Origin: Scleroderma bovista
Lineage: Eukaryota; Basidiomycota; Agaricomycetes; Boletales; Sclerodermataceae
Reading direction: 5' to 3'
Assembly (NCBI GenBank): GCA_037178675.1
Contig: JAYMGJ010000086.1
Coordinates: forward strand, 1 to 64,000
Length of the DNA stretch: 64,000 bases
In this document: piece by piece, positions 1 through 9,722 of the stretch
Position numbering within the stretch: the stretch's first letter is position 1
Layout of the letters: each line of letters opens with the position of its first letter
Notes under the pieces: model-generated
What the model saw: the letters and a program-made list of their open reading frames with translations, nothing else
Databases searched by the model: none
What the model was told of the DNA's origin: nothing
Made by a program: the position numbers and the translations under genes

Positions 1-2563
1 ATATATCATCCGCCAGATATCCCACTGACCCGATAAATCCTCTGCACAGTGCCCGGTTTGTCAGTACCTTCCACTTCAAGATACTGTCGACCTTCTCGGG
101 GTCCATACGAATACCATTGTCGGCGACGATCCACCCGAGGATCTTCACCTCTTTGCAAAGGAATCGAAGCTTCTTTTCGCTCAGGTACAGCTTTTCCCGC
201 TTAAGGATTTCCAAGACGATCTTAATGTGCTTTACATGCTCTTCCAAGGTATCGGAGTATATTATAATATCATCAAGATAAACATCCATGAAGATACCTA
301 TGTGTTCCCCGAACATATGATTCATTAGGGCCTGGTAAGTTGCAGGCGCGTTGCAGTCACCCTGCTGTACCACTAAACTGACCATGTTTCCGTCAGGTGT
401 GGTCACGGCCGTCCGAGATACTTGTTCTGGCACAACACGTATCTGTTCATAGGCGTCTTGGCCATTGATCGTCGATCGGTATGGTTTCCGTGCCACTCGC
501 CTCAAGATCCCTTCCATGTCTGGCATCGGGGAGGACAACTTCCGTGTATTCTTGTTTCGTTCCCGCAGATCAACCACTACTCGAAGTCTCGGGGGTGTCC
601 CTGCCTTGGATATTAGAAGCATTGGGCAAGTATTCCGGGCGGTGGTCATCTCCCACCGCCCAGTTTTAAGGTACGCGTTCTTCTTTTCAATCCAGAGTTC
701 ATGCATAGCTTCAGGGCATCTTGAAGGCCGCCACGGATATATTTTCGACTCGTCGATCAGGGGAATCAAGTGGTTTATTGCGCAGAACGGTGGCAATGCC
801 GTTGCCCCGACTTGAGAGCACAGTGGTCGTGCCTGTTCTCGTAAGTGTTCTTGTACTTTCTCGAGGTTCTCCTCGTATATCTCGGTAGCATGGGATTCAA
901 GGACTGATACCTGTGGTCCCCTCATCTCCCTAGGTTCCTTACACCTGATAATTAATCGTGACGAGTTCAAGCCCACCAGCGCCTGGTGTTGGTATAGGAA
1001 CGGTGTCCCCAAGATGATATCATAGTTCTGGAGGTTGATCACATCAAAGTATCGCTGATAGTCGGTTCCCTGGTACTGAAAACGAACAGAGACGCCAAAG
1101 TTGACCCTCGAATGGGATCCCTGCACGGCAAGTTGTATAGGTAGGGGCTTCTCCAGCCAGATTCTTTTTACCTTTAATTGTTCCGCCAGGTTTAGCGACA
1201 TAAAGTCGGCCAGGGAACCAGTGTCCACCAACGCGCGTGCGGGCTGGCCGTTGACATGTACGATTACGATAACCGGTTTGGGGATCGTCCGAGTGACATC
1301 CTTCGTGATTGCAGCATTCCGTTCCAGCGCAGAGTAGCTGCCGTTGGACGGAGCCGTTTTATTGCACTCGAGGGCCTGGTGAGCGTTCGCCTCTCGCGCG
1401 AAATCCAGATAGCCTAATCCTATCTCTCCCAGGCCTTCTAGATGGTTCATAAACCATTCTACCACGTTGAAATTGCTGTGCCTCAATTGTTCGTATGACA
1501 CATCTACCATGAGTTGTGTAGAAGCATCCCAAACCAGGTACGTATCCTCATTGATCCGTTCACACGAAAACCGGTTGTCATTCCCTTCGTTGGACACGAG
1601 AGGACAGTACTCAGTCAGTTTATCAGTGACAGCTTCTTCCATCGCGCATCCCATCTGGGATCTACCCCATAGGTTTTCATCTGCAGATCGTGTTGCTTCC
1701 TCTTCGCTCATCCCCGTCAGGATGCCCCGCTGTACCCAGTACCATCGTGCCACATCAAAGTGGGGGTCTCTAAGCTGGTCATCAGGTATGTGGATCGAGC
1801 GATCGTCCCCTAGTTCATCACGCTCACTCTCGACCACGATGTGCCTATCCCCTTCAACCGGATAAATACAGAAGCGGGTATGGTCGAAGACCCCCGGGGA
1901 GAGGGGATCGTCTCCTGGGTAGCAAATCCCTGTCAACCGTTCCTCCGCACGGTGTCCCAGCGGATCTCCAATCCATGGATTATAGCTCCTTGAATCCTCT
2001 TCGGTACTAGTCCCTTCTCCCAAGTCACTCGAAACTATATCACTTTCGGTATCGAGTTCGTCGTTCTCGGGTAAGTCATCGGATTCAGCGTTCTCGTCAT
2101 CCTCATTTGCATCTACAGCAATATTTATGTTATTCGCAGATACTTCGCAGTCTTTTGATCGCATGGACAGCTCGCGCTGGTTTTCGATGTCACCAAAGTC
2201 AAGGTCGATCCCGAAACTTGCGACGCCAGGTGGTTTACTCGAGGTGGATGCGACCTTGTTTCGCTTGGAGCAATTGCGTGAGAAGTGCCCGGACTTATGG
2301 CATATGAAACACAGGCCTTCTGCCTTGTGTCGCTCTTGCTCCTTGCTGCTCAATTTTGGTCGGGATGCCTTGCCCACCTTTCTGTCAGTAGGTTTATTAT
2401 ATCGCTTTTCTTGGCGTGGCTGACTCGGTCCAGCTTGTGGCTGCTGGTCCCCTTGGTATTCCTTTCGGTCATTCTTCTTTGCTGAGCGCCCTCGCTCGTG
2501 TTTACGCTGTCTTTCGCCATCAGGCGTCATGGCTGCACTTCTAACAACTGGTGAGTTCTCTTT
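1..2563 (-). CDS. Ty3/gypsy pol polyprotein (element A), runs off the window
   Basis: This is the Pol half of element A and is open to the window edge. Translated on the minus strand, it starts just after an in-frame TGA at 2564-2566. A CCHC zinc knuckle (CFICHKSGHFSRNC) lies near 2290-2250, followed by an acidic linker. A retropepsin with a LVDTGS motif lies near 1235. The reverse transcriptase carries VYLDD near 275, and the connection region (SVGYLADD) is at the very edge. RNase H and integrase would lie outside the window. The first internal Met is at 2530, but the frame is continuous with gag across the TGA, so a Gag-Pol fusion by readthrough, or a mutated Arg codon, is more likely than a separate start. 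I saw no other stop in the stretches I translated. The domain order and motifs are those of Ty3/gypsy elements of basidiomycetes. Confidence 0.85.
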
Positions 2564-3789
2564 TCACTTGTTCTTTGGCTCAGGTCCCCCTCCGGTCACT
2601 GATTGGGCAATCTCAATAATTTCGGCACTTGCAATTACTGATCGCAACGACGATATCTCTGGGTTAAGTTTATCCCTCCAGAGGTCGCGTTGAATCTCTT
2701 TTCGCAATCCGAACCATAGCTTGTGTACCTTGGTGCGTTCATCGGTCTCCCCAATCATATTCCACATCTCATTCAACTCATACAGGTAGTCCCGGACGGT
2801 CCTACTGCCTTGATAGCAAGTATGAAGCTTCTTTCGAAGCTTAATGCGGAAGTCTACTGGGAAACAATAGTTGAACAATTCACGGAAGAACGTAGATAAT
2901 CTCCATCGGTAGGGATCTCCTGATACTTCGCGCACATAGAACTCATGCGCTTTACCTTTGAGGTAGTGCGATAGAATAAATGCTTGTTTCTTGGACGGGA
3001 CCTCCCCGTCTTTTACATACGCCGTTCCCTCCGTTATGAAGCGGTGGAATGCCTTTGAGTCGACGGAACCGTCGTACTCTACCGGAGGTATGGGCTTTAA
3101 TTTCATTCGATGACGCGACTTACGCCTTTTTGAGCGCGATCTCTTTGTCCTTCGACTCCCCCGTCCTCGGGATCGGCTGTGCTTATTTCGGCGCTTACGC
3201 CTTCTATTAGAGCGGCTGTTACTGCTACTCGAAGAGCTTCCCGAGTCGGATGACTGGTCGTCCGTTTCCGTGGACGACCCGCTCGATTCGGACGTGCTAG
3301 GAGACTCGCTGGAGGAGCTTTGTCTCCTTTTCTTTCCTTTAGGTCGCTTTCGTTCGGACGCGCTCGAAGACTCATCGGACGAGCTGCCGTCTTCACCCGA
3401 CGACTTGTGAGCTGGTTTATCCTTTCCCCCAAGCCGCTTAAATGCTAATCCTATATAGCTCTTAGGATCGATTTGCTCGACAGGCTCCATCGCCCTTGGG
3501 GTTTTGCGTCGCTCGTGACGAGATTTGTCTTGCGCGATTGTCTTATCGACCATCACACGGACCGGATCTGGTGTCTCCCTAGCGGGCCTTTCCTCATTTC
3601 TGCCAGCTTTCTTGGGCTTTTGAGTAGGTTTTTTTCTTTCTTTACCCACCTTCTGGGACTTATGTATCCTTTTCTCAGTAGTCCTCTCACCCTTTGGTGA
3701 AATCACTTTGACATGGCCTTCTGGTGATGAGGCCCTAACGGAGATGTTCGCGCTCGTTGACTCCCCTGCGAGTTCATGTGCCTTATTCC
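2564..3789 (-). CDS. Element A gag, C-terminal part (split by E1)
   Basis: This is the downstream two thirds of the gag of element A. The first codons after the insertion junction continue the frame of the 12728-11882 segment exactly. It contains a long Ser/Arg and Lys/Arg-rich low-complexity block (about 3430-3110). A conserved retrotransposon gag helical domain follows (about 3080-2600; WRLSTFFRELFNYCFP-type motif). No zinc knuckle lies before the stop; the knuckle is encoded just after it. The reading frame ends at a single TGA (2564-2566), after which the same frame stays open into pol. If E1 and one copy of its target duplication are removed, the complete gag is 690 codons plus stop. Gag would form the virus-like particle. 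This copy is disrupted by the insertion. Confidence 0.8.
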
Positions 3790-3794
3790 ATGAC
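3790..3794. other. Target-site duplication of E1, left copy (ATGAC)
   Basis: ATGAC directly precedes the TGTCAC start of the left LTR. The same five bases directly follow the right LTR at 11882-11886. Five bases is the usual duplication for Ty3/gypsy integrases. Confidence 0.9.
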
Positions 3795-4484
3795 TGTCAC
3801 GACCGCGTGACGCCTCGTGACTCCGCAAGGCCTCTAGTCTGTTGTAAACTCAAGTCCGATCGTAATCGCACACCTCCGACGCTATGTATCCATCTCCGCT
3901 CCGACTATTGACGCTCCGTCTCCTTTTGGTATATAGTTCCGCGCCTATGCCTCCGGTTATCGTATGCTTCCGTTCCGTCTCTGTTCCTGTTTCCTTTGTT
4001 CCCGTTTTAGATTAGATATGATTACTCATAGCTGTGATCCGTTAACCTTTTGATCCGTTACGCTTATCACTGATCTCCGTTCCGTGTATGTTACTCATCC
4101 ATTTGTCATCCGCAGACTCTTACCTACGTCTCCGCTGTGTTTCTCTCCGCTTCTCGGTTACTGTACATTCCCGATGTAAAGTATAAGTACTCCGCACGCT
4201 GAGGGGATTGTCCCTCAGTTCGAATATCAGCTTGAATACCTCCCGCGAACTCTCCTCTGCCCTCCTCTGTCTCCTCTGCCTTCTGGCAACTCCGACCTTC
4301 GTCGGACCTCCGTCTCTCTGTCCCTTAGTCCTCCGAAATACGAGGACGCAGGTATCGCAAGGGCGCAGCACATACGCTGAAGCCAAGTCCTCAAACCCTT
4401 CCGCATCTCCTCCACCTGTCGTCGACAACCCTTCGCACTTAACTCCGCTTGCGTCGGAGTTCGTCGGAGGAAACGGTTCTGACA
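3795..4484 (+). repeat. 5' LTR of E1
   Basis: The 690-base LTR starts TGTCACGACC and ends TTCTGACA, with a short terminal inversion TGTCA/TGACA. It matches 11192-11881 except for three positions where this copy has C and the other has T, each within CG. CTCCG occurs 14 times by eye. The sequence just downstream (4485 on, GTATATTCGAACTC) does not match the usual tRNA-iMet primer site, so the priming tRNA is unresolved. Confidence 0.95.
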
Positions 4485-4529
4485 GTATATTCGAACTCAC
4501 TCTTGCACACCTGCTAATTACTCTCAACC

Positions 4530-5891
4530 ATGACTAGTCGCTCAATCATAACTACCCGTGCTCAGTCTCGTGCGCTCGAAGAGCGCCAGGAGGCGCTCAA
4601 TGCGCCCTCCACTTCCCGAAATGACTTGGCCGAAGAAGGAGAGTTCCTCTCCTTCTCCAATCGCAATACTCCGCCTGGGGCTCCCGCCCCCGATCCCACT
4701 ACTCCAACCCCCGCTCTGCGCCGCCCCAACGAGTCTGGAGTTTACTCCACGCATCGTTTCGACAACGCCTTGGATATCTACGGTGACAGCTACCCTGGTG
4801 GCGATGGTGGTGGCAGCGGAGATAGCAACCCGCCTTCTCCCAACCCACCAGATGTCCCGCTACCAGACTCCCCTATCCCTTCCGCCTCAACTCCGACTCC
4901 GGACCCGCTGCTCCTATTCGCACAAGCGGTCCAGGCGCTGACCAAAGTCGCTACGGCATCTGCCGACCGCGACTCCTCTTCTGGTCGCACCAAAGTCCGC
5001 GAACCTGATACGTTCGACGGGACCGATCCGCGCAAACTCCGCGCTTTCCTTGTTCAGTGCGAACTGAACTTTCAGGATCGCCCCAAGGCTTTCGCCTCCG
5101 ACCGCGCTAGGGTCACCTTCGCGCAGTCGTACCTAAAGGGCATGGCCCTCGAATGGTTCGAACCGGACCTACTCAACTCCGCCAATCCCCGTGCCCGTCC
5201 GCTATGGATGGACAACTACGCCCAGTTCGTCTCCGAACTGAAGTCCAACTTCGGCCCGCACGATCCCGTCGGAGACGCCGAACATCAGTTGGACAACCTG
5301 TCCATGAAAGAAGGACAAAAGATCAACAAGTACGTGGTTGAGTTCAACCGCCTCGCTGGCCAAGTCCGCGGCTACGGCGATGGCGCCCTCCGCCACATTT
5401 TCTACAGCGGTCTCCCCGACCGCATCAAGGACGAAATCTCTCGCGTTGGCAAGCCCCGCACCCTTGATGGTTATCGCACTCTCGCGCAGACCATCGACGC
5501 CAGGTACTGGGAGCGCAAATCTGAAGTTGCGCGCCAAAGCAAGACCTCCACCTCCTCGTCGTCCAACTCCGCCTCCAAAGGCACCTCCTCCGCCTCGTCC
5601 GACTCCAAGGGTAAAACCAAGGAGAAGGACAACAAGAACAAGAGCTCCGACAAGTCGAAGAGCTCCTCCGGCGCCAAACCCGCCTCCTCCGAAACCCCTG
5701 CCCATCTTGGAAAGGATGGCAAGTTGACCGAGGAAGAGCGCCAGCGGCGCATCAAGGACAAGCTCTGCATGTTCTGCGGACAGCCAGGCCACATGGCCAG
5801 GGACTGTCCAAAGTCCACCTCCAAGAGCTCTAAGGCCAAGGCCCGCGCTGCCAAGGCCGTGACTCCCGCTGCTGCGGAGTCAAAAAATTAG
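4530..5891 (+). CDS. E1 Gag polyprotein
   Basis: The 453-residue Gag begins 46 bases after the LTR. The N-terminal 130 residues are Pro/Ser-rich and disordered. Residues about 155-330 form the retrotransposon gag domain, starting with REPDTFDGTDPRKLRAF and containing YLKGMALEWFEPDL. A Ser/Lys-rich linker (about 330-400) leads to a CCHC zinc knuckle, CMFCGQPGHMARDC, near residue 412. This is the nucleic-acid binding step of packaging. The coding sequence ends at TAG (5889-5891), directly preceded by the run AAAAAAT that suits -1 slippage into pol. It is intact, with no frameshift or stop. Confidence 0.92.
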   Translation: MTSRSIITTRAQSRALEERQEALNAPSTSRNDLAEEGEFLSFSNRNTPPGAPAPDPTTPTPALRRPNESGVYSTHRFDNALDIYGDSYPGGDGGGSGDSNPPSPNPPDVPLPDSPIPSASTPTPDPLLLFAQAVQALTKVATASADRDSSSGRTKVREPDTFDGTDPRKLRAFLVQCELNFQDRPKAFASDRARVTFAQSYLKGMALEWFEPDLLNSANPRARPLWMDNYAQFVSELKSNFGPHDPVGDAEHQLDNLSMKEGQKINKYVVEFNRLAGQVRGYGDGALRHIFYSGLPDRIKDEISRVGKPRTLDGYRTLAQTIDARYWERKSEVARQSKTSTSSSSNSASKGTSSASSDSKGKTKEKDNKNKSSDKSKSSSGAKPASSETPAHLGKDGKLTEEERQRRIKDKLCMFCGQPGHMARDCPKSTSKSSKAKARAAKAVTPAAAESKN

Positions 5892-5925
5892 ACAGCAGCT
5901 CCCAGAACTCCGCACAAGCTGGGGG
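5882..5925 (+). promoter_or_regulatory. Predicted -1 ribosomal frameshift site between gag and pol of E1
   Basis: The heptamer A AAA AAT (5882-5888) is in the right phase for a -1 slip and is followed immediately by the gag stop TAG. Ten bases downstream, CTCCCAG (5899-5905) can pair with CTGGGGG (5919-5925), a seven-pair stem with one G-U pair and a 13-base loop. After a slip the frame enters pol with no stop. Heptamer, spacing and stem all fit the known rule. The pairing was found by eye only. Confidence 0.7.
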
Positions 5926-8900
5926 TTGCGTTGACTCCGACTGTGCACCTACGGAGTTACGCCTCAACGCGTCCGCTCTCTCCGATCCCAACTCCCTTAT
6001 GCCCTCCGTCACGATTACGTCCCCTGTCGCTACTCCTCCTGTTTCCACTCTCGTTGACTCTGGCTCTAGCCACTGTTTCATAGATAGCAAATTTGTTAAT
6101 AAACACTCTCTCGAAACCTACGCAATCGCTCCGCTTGAACTCCGCCTCCTAGACGGTTCTACGAACACCTTCATTACTAAAGCCATCGAACTCGACATTC
6201 AGTTCTCCACAGGCGAAGTCAACTCCGAAACATTCTACGTAACTCCGCTGGATTCCTCCTGCGTGCTGGTCCTCGGACATAGCTGGCTCACCCACTACAA
6301 TCCGTTGATTGACTGGGTTTTGGGCCACATCGAATTCCGTAAAGGCACACTGCGAATGCCCGCATCCCCGGTACCTCCTTCTGTCGAGTCCGCCTCTGCG
6401 ACTGCCCCCACGGCTCCGCCACCTGAGGACTCATCTCCGCCCTCTGACTCCGACTCGCCTCAGTTGACCGCTCCCTACGTTTCGCTGATAGGCGCTGCTG
6501 CATTCGCGCGCGCTTGCAAACTCACGGGATCTACCAACTTCACGCTGTACATCCGCCCAGAAGAAGCGAAGCTCCGCTCAGCCTCCGCTGCCACTCCTGT
6601 CGATTCTCCCAATCTCTCCGCTGTGCCAGAAGTCTACCATGACTTCGCTGACGTCTTCAGCAAGGCAAAAGCTACCACGCTCGCTCCGCATCGCGAGTAT
6701 GATCTCCGAATCGATTTGGAGGAAGGCGCTAGTCCTCCACTGGGCACTGTGTACTCCCTTTCACAGACTGAATTAGGGGCGCTCCGCACATTCATCGACG
6801 AGCACCTCTCCTACGGCTTTATTCGACAGTCGACCTCCGCTCATGGAGCTCCTGTCCTGTTCGTACGCAAAAAGGATGGATCACTCCGCCTCTGCGTCGA
6901 CTACAGAGGACTGAACAAAATATCAAAGAAAGACCGCTACCCACTCCCTCTCATCTCCGACCTCCTCGATTCCCCCAGCAAGGCAAAGATCTACTCAAAG
7001 ATCGATCTCCGCCACGCATATCACTTGGTCCGCATCGCTGAAGGGGATGAATGGAAGACCGCGTTTCGCACGTGGTATGGTTCCTTCGAGTGGAATGTCA
7101 TGCCTTTCGGCTTGACCAATGCTCCCGCGGCTTTCCAGCGATTTGTTAACAGCATTCTCTCCGACATGCTTGATGTCTGTGTTGTCGTCTACCTAGACGA
7201 CATCCTTATCTACTCCGAAGACATCGAATCGCATCAACAGCATGTCCGCGAAGTCCTCCGACGCCTCCGCAAGCATAATCTCTTTGCTAAGCCAGAGAAG
7301 TGCGAATTCCATACCACCTCCACCGAATACCTGGGCTTCTGCCTCTCCCCCGATGGCCTTTCCATGTCCGCCGACAAAGTCAAAGCCATCTCCGACTGGC
7401 CAGAACCCCGCAAGGTGAAGGACATCCAGTCCTTCCTCGGTTTTGCGAATTTCTACCGTCGTTTCATCTTCAACTACTCCGACATCGTCGTACCTCTCAC
7501 GCGGCTTACCCGCAAAAACATTCCTTGGAATTTTGGTGAGGACTGTCGCTCCGCCTTTAACCTCCTGAAGAAGGCCTTCACCTCCGCTCCTATCCTTACC
7601 CACTGGGTCCCTGACGCTCCGCTGACTGTGGAGACCGATGCTTCGGACTACGCCATTGCTGGAATCCTTTCCATCACTGGCTCCGACGAGGTCCTCCGCC
7701 CTGTCGCATACTATTCGCGGACTCTGTCCGCCCCTGAGCTCAACTACGACACCCATGACAAGGAGCTTTTGGCCATCTTCGAGGCCTTCAAGCACTGGCG
7801 ACACTACCTTGAGGGCTCCGCCACTCCGGTCGACGTGGTCACTGACCACAAGAATTTGGAGTATTTCTCCAGCTCCAAGGTCTTGACTCGGCGTCAAGCC
7901 CGCTGGTCGGAGTATCTCTCCCAGTTCAACCTCGCCATCCGCTTCCGCCCTGGACGCCTCGGAGCTAAACCCGATGCCCTCACTCGACGCTGGGACGTCT
8001 ACCCAAAAGAGGGGGATAGGGACTACGCTCGGGTCAACCCACACAACCTCCGACCCATGTTCACCCAAGAACAACTCGCGTCCTCCCTTAGGGCAACCAT
8101 TCTCCTCACTCCGGCAATCCGCGCTGCCATCCTCGTCGACGTGGAACAACTCCACAAAGACATCCTCGCAGCCCTCCCCTCTGATCCCGTCGCGCTCAGT
8201 CACAAGTCCGACTCATCCGATTCTCGGTGGTCAACGGACTCCGCTGGCTTGCTCCGCCTTGATGATAGGATCTACGTGCCGGACACCAACGACCTCCGCC
8301 TCAGAGTCCTCTGCTACAAGCACGACCATCCGCTCTCCGGCCACTTCGGCCAGAACCGCACTTTGGAACTAGTCCGCCGGGAATATACCTGGCCAGGTGT
8401 CCGCACCTTCGTAAAAGACTACGTAAGTTCCTGCACATCCTGCGGACGTGCTAAGGTCCCTAGGCACAGACCCTACGGCCTACTAAAACAACTCCCGATC
8501 CCCGCTCGCCCATGGCATTCCATATCCATGGACTTCATCGAGCAACTACCTTCTTCCGATGGATTCACCTCCATCCTAGTCGTCGTGGACCGCCTCTCGA
8601 AGCAAGGAATATTCATTCCGACCTACGACACCATCACTTCCCCTGAGCTTGCCAAGCTCTTCGTCGCGCATGTGTTTTCCAAACACGGAGTACCCACCCA
8701 TGTCACCTCCGACAGAGGTTCGGAGTTCGTCTCTCACTTCTTCCGATCACTCGGAAAAGCACTCGGAATGACCTTACATTTCACCTCTGGCTATCACCCA
8801 GAAGGAGATGGTCAAACCGAGCGGACGAACCAAACACTCGAGCAGTACCTCCGAATCTACTGCAATTATCAACAAGACAACTGGGCCGAACTCCTCCCAC

Positions 8901-9610
8901 TTGCGGAGTTCGCTTTTAATAACTCCCCTAGCGCAACCACTGGTGTCTCACCCTTCTTCGCTAATAAAGGCTACCACCCCGACATCGCAGTCAACTCCGA
9001 CTTGGGCCTCAGTTCTTCCCGCGCTCAAGAATATACCTCCGACCTCAAAGAACTCCATGAGTTCCTCCGCTCTGAGATGGCCCTTGCGCAACAGCGCTAC
9101 CAAGGCCCCGCAGATGCGAAAAGATCAACTCCGCCGGATTTCAAGATAGGTGATCAAGTCTATGTGAAAGCAAAGTATTTCAGGTCTACACGCCCATCCA
9201 AGAAGCTCTCCGACAAGAATTTCGGACCCTTCGAAATAATAGCCAAACCTGGATCGCTCTCCTTCACGCTCCGACTTCCCGACACCATGAAGTCCGTGCA
9301 CCCAGTATTCCACGTGTCTCAACTCGAGACCTCCCACCAAAGCAGTATTCCCAATCGCGTCCAATCTCCGCCACCTCCGATCGAAGTCGACGGAGAAGTC
9401 GAATACGAAGTCGAAGAAATCCTAGACTCCAAGATCGACCGCAGAAGACGCCACTGCCAACTCCTCTACTTAGTCCGCTGGGCTGGCTACGCCGGTACAG
9501 ATGAAGAAACATCGTGGCTCCTTGCCACTGAGCTCGACCATGCGTCGGAGCTCGTCGAAGATTTCCATCACAAGTACCCAGGCAAACCTGGTCCGCACAA
9601 GTCCGCCTAA
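5882..9610 (+). CDS. E1 Pol polyprotein (protease, RT, RNase H, integrase, chromodomain)
   Basis: The Pol frame is open from 5882, 1242 codons, and its first ATG is at 5999; the frame is -1 relative to Gag. Counted from that ATG, the retropepsin VDSGSSHCF is near residue 19. The reverse transcriptase has YLDDILIYS near 398, and RNase H (VETDASDYA) begins near 543. The integrase HHCC zinc domain spans about 775-825. The catalytic Asp, Asp, Glu are near 843, 904 and 940, so the last pair has the D35E spacing. A GPF module is near 1075. A C-terminal chromodomain lies at about 1135-1192 (EYEVEEILDSK, LVRWAGY, SWLLATEL). The chromodomain would direct integration to particular chromatin, probably heterochromatin. 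The reading frame is intact, so this copy may be active. Confidence 0.95.
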   Translation, partial: KKLDSSSQNSAQAGGCVDSDCAPTELRLNASALSDPNSLMPSVTITSPVATPPVSTLVDSGSSHCFIDSKFVNKHSLETYAIAPLELRLLDGSTNTFITKAIELDIQFSTGEVNSETFYVTPLDSSCVLVLGHSWLTHYNPLIDWVLGHIEFRKGTLRMPASPVPPSVESASATAPTAPPPEDSSPPSDSDSPQLTAPYVSLIGAAAFARACKLTGSTNFTLYIRPEEAKLRSASAATPVDSPNLSAVPEVYHDFADVFSKAKATTLAPHREYDLRIDLEEGASPPLGTVYSLSQTELGALRTFIDEHLSYGFIRQSTSAHGAPVLFVRKKDGSLRLCVDYRGLNKISKKDRYPLPLISDLLDSPSKAKIYSKIDLRHAYHLVRIAEGDEWKTAFRTWYGSFEWNVMPFGLTNAPAAFQRFVNSILSDMLDVCVVVYLDDILIYSEDIESHQQHVREVLRRLRKHNLFAKPEKCEFHTTSTEYLGFCLSPDGLSMSADKVKAISDWPEPRKVKDIQSFLGFANFYRRFIFNYSDIVVPLTRLTRKNIPWNFGEDCRSAFNLLKKAFTSAPILTHWVPDAPLTVETDASDYAIAGILSITGSDEVLRPVAYYSRTLSAPELNYDTHDKELLAIFEAFKHWRHYLEGSATPVDVVTDHKNLEYFSSSKVLTRRQARWSEYLSQFNLAIRFRPGRLGAKPDALTRRWDVYPKEGDRDYARVNPHNLRPMFTQEQLASSLRATILLTPAIRAAILVDVEQLHKDILAALPSDPVALSHKSDSSDSRWSTDSAGLLRLDDRIYVPDTNDLRLRVLCYKHDHPLSGHFGQNRTLELVRREYTWPGVRTFVKDYVSSCTSCGRAKVPRHRPYGLLKQLPIPARPWHSISMDFIEQLPSSDGFTSILVVVDRLSKQGIFIPTYDTITSPELAKLFVAHVFSKHGVPTHVTSDRGSEFVSHFFRSLGKALGMTLHFTSGYHPEGDGQTERTNQTLEQYLRIYCNYQQDNWAELLPLAEFAFNNSPSATTGVSPFFANKGYHPDIAVNSDLGLSSSRAQEYTSDLKELHEFLRSEMALAQQRYQGPADAKRSTPPDFKIGDQVYVKAKYFRSTRPSKKLSDKNFGPFEIIAKPGSLSFTLRLPDTMKSVHPVFHVSQLETSHQSSIPNRVQSPPPPIEVDGEVEYEVEEILDSKIDRRRRHCQLLYLVRWAGYAGTDEETSWLLATELDHASELVEDFHHKYPGKPGPHKSA

Positions 9611-9722
9611 ATCATCCTGCCACATCCGAACTCACTCCGATATCTTACAAATCCGCAAAAATACTCCATTCAAATAACAAAAACGGTAGTACAAAAGTAA
9701 AAAAATATATGCAGTTAGTCCG
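9611..9722 (+). other. E1 non-coding spacer between pol and the antisense gene
   Basis: This short stretch follows the pol stop and precedes the 3' end of the antisense gene. I see no coding potential. The two genes converge here. Confidence 0.6.

Noticed and set aside
4485..4505. Primer-binding site of E1 complementary to a tRNA T arm (ATTCGAACTC)
   Set aside because: It resembles the complement of a T-arm core, but the flanks do not match a stem, so no tRNA can be assigned.
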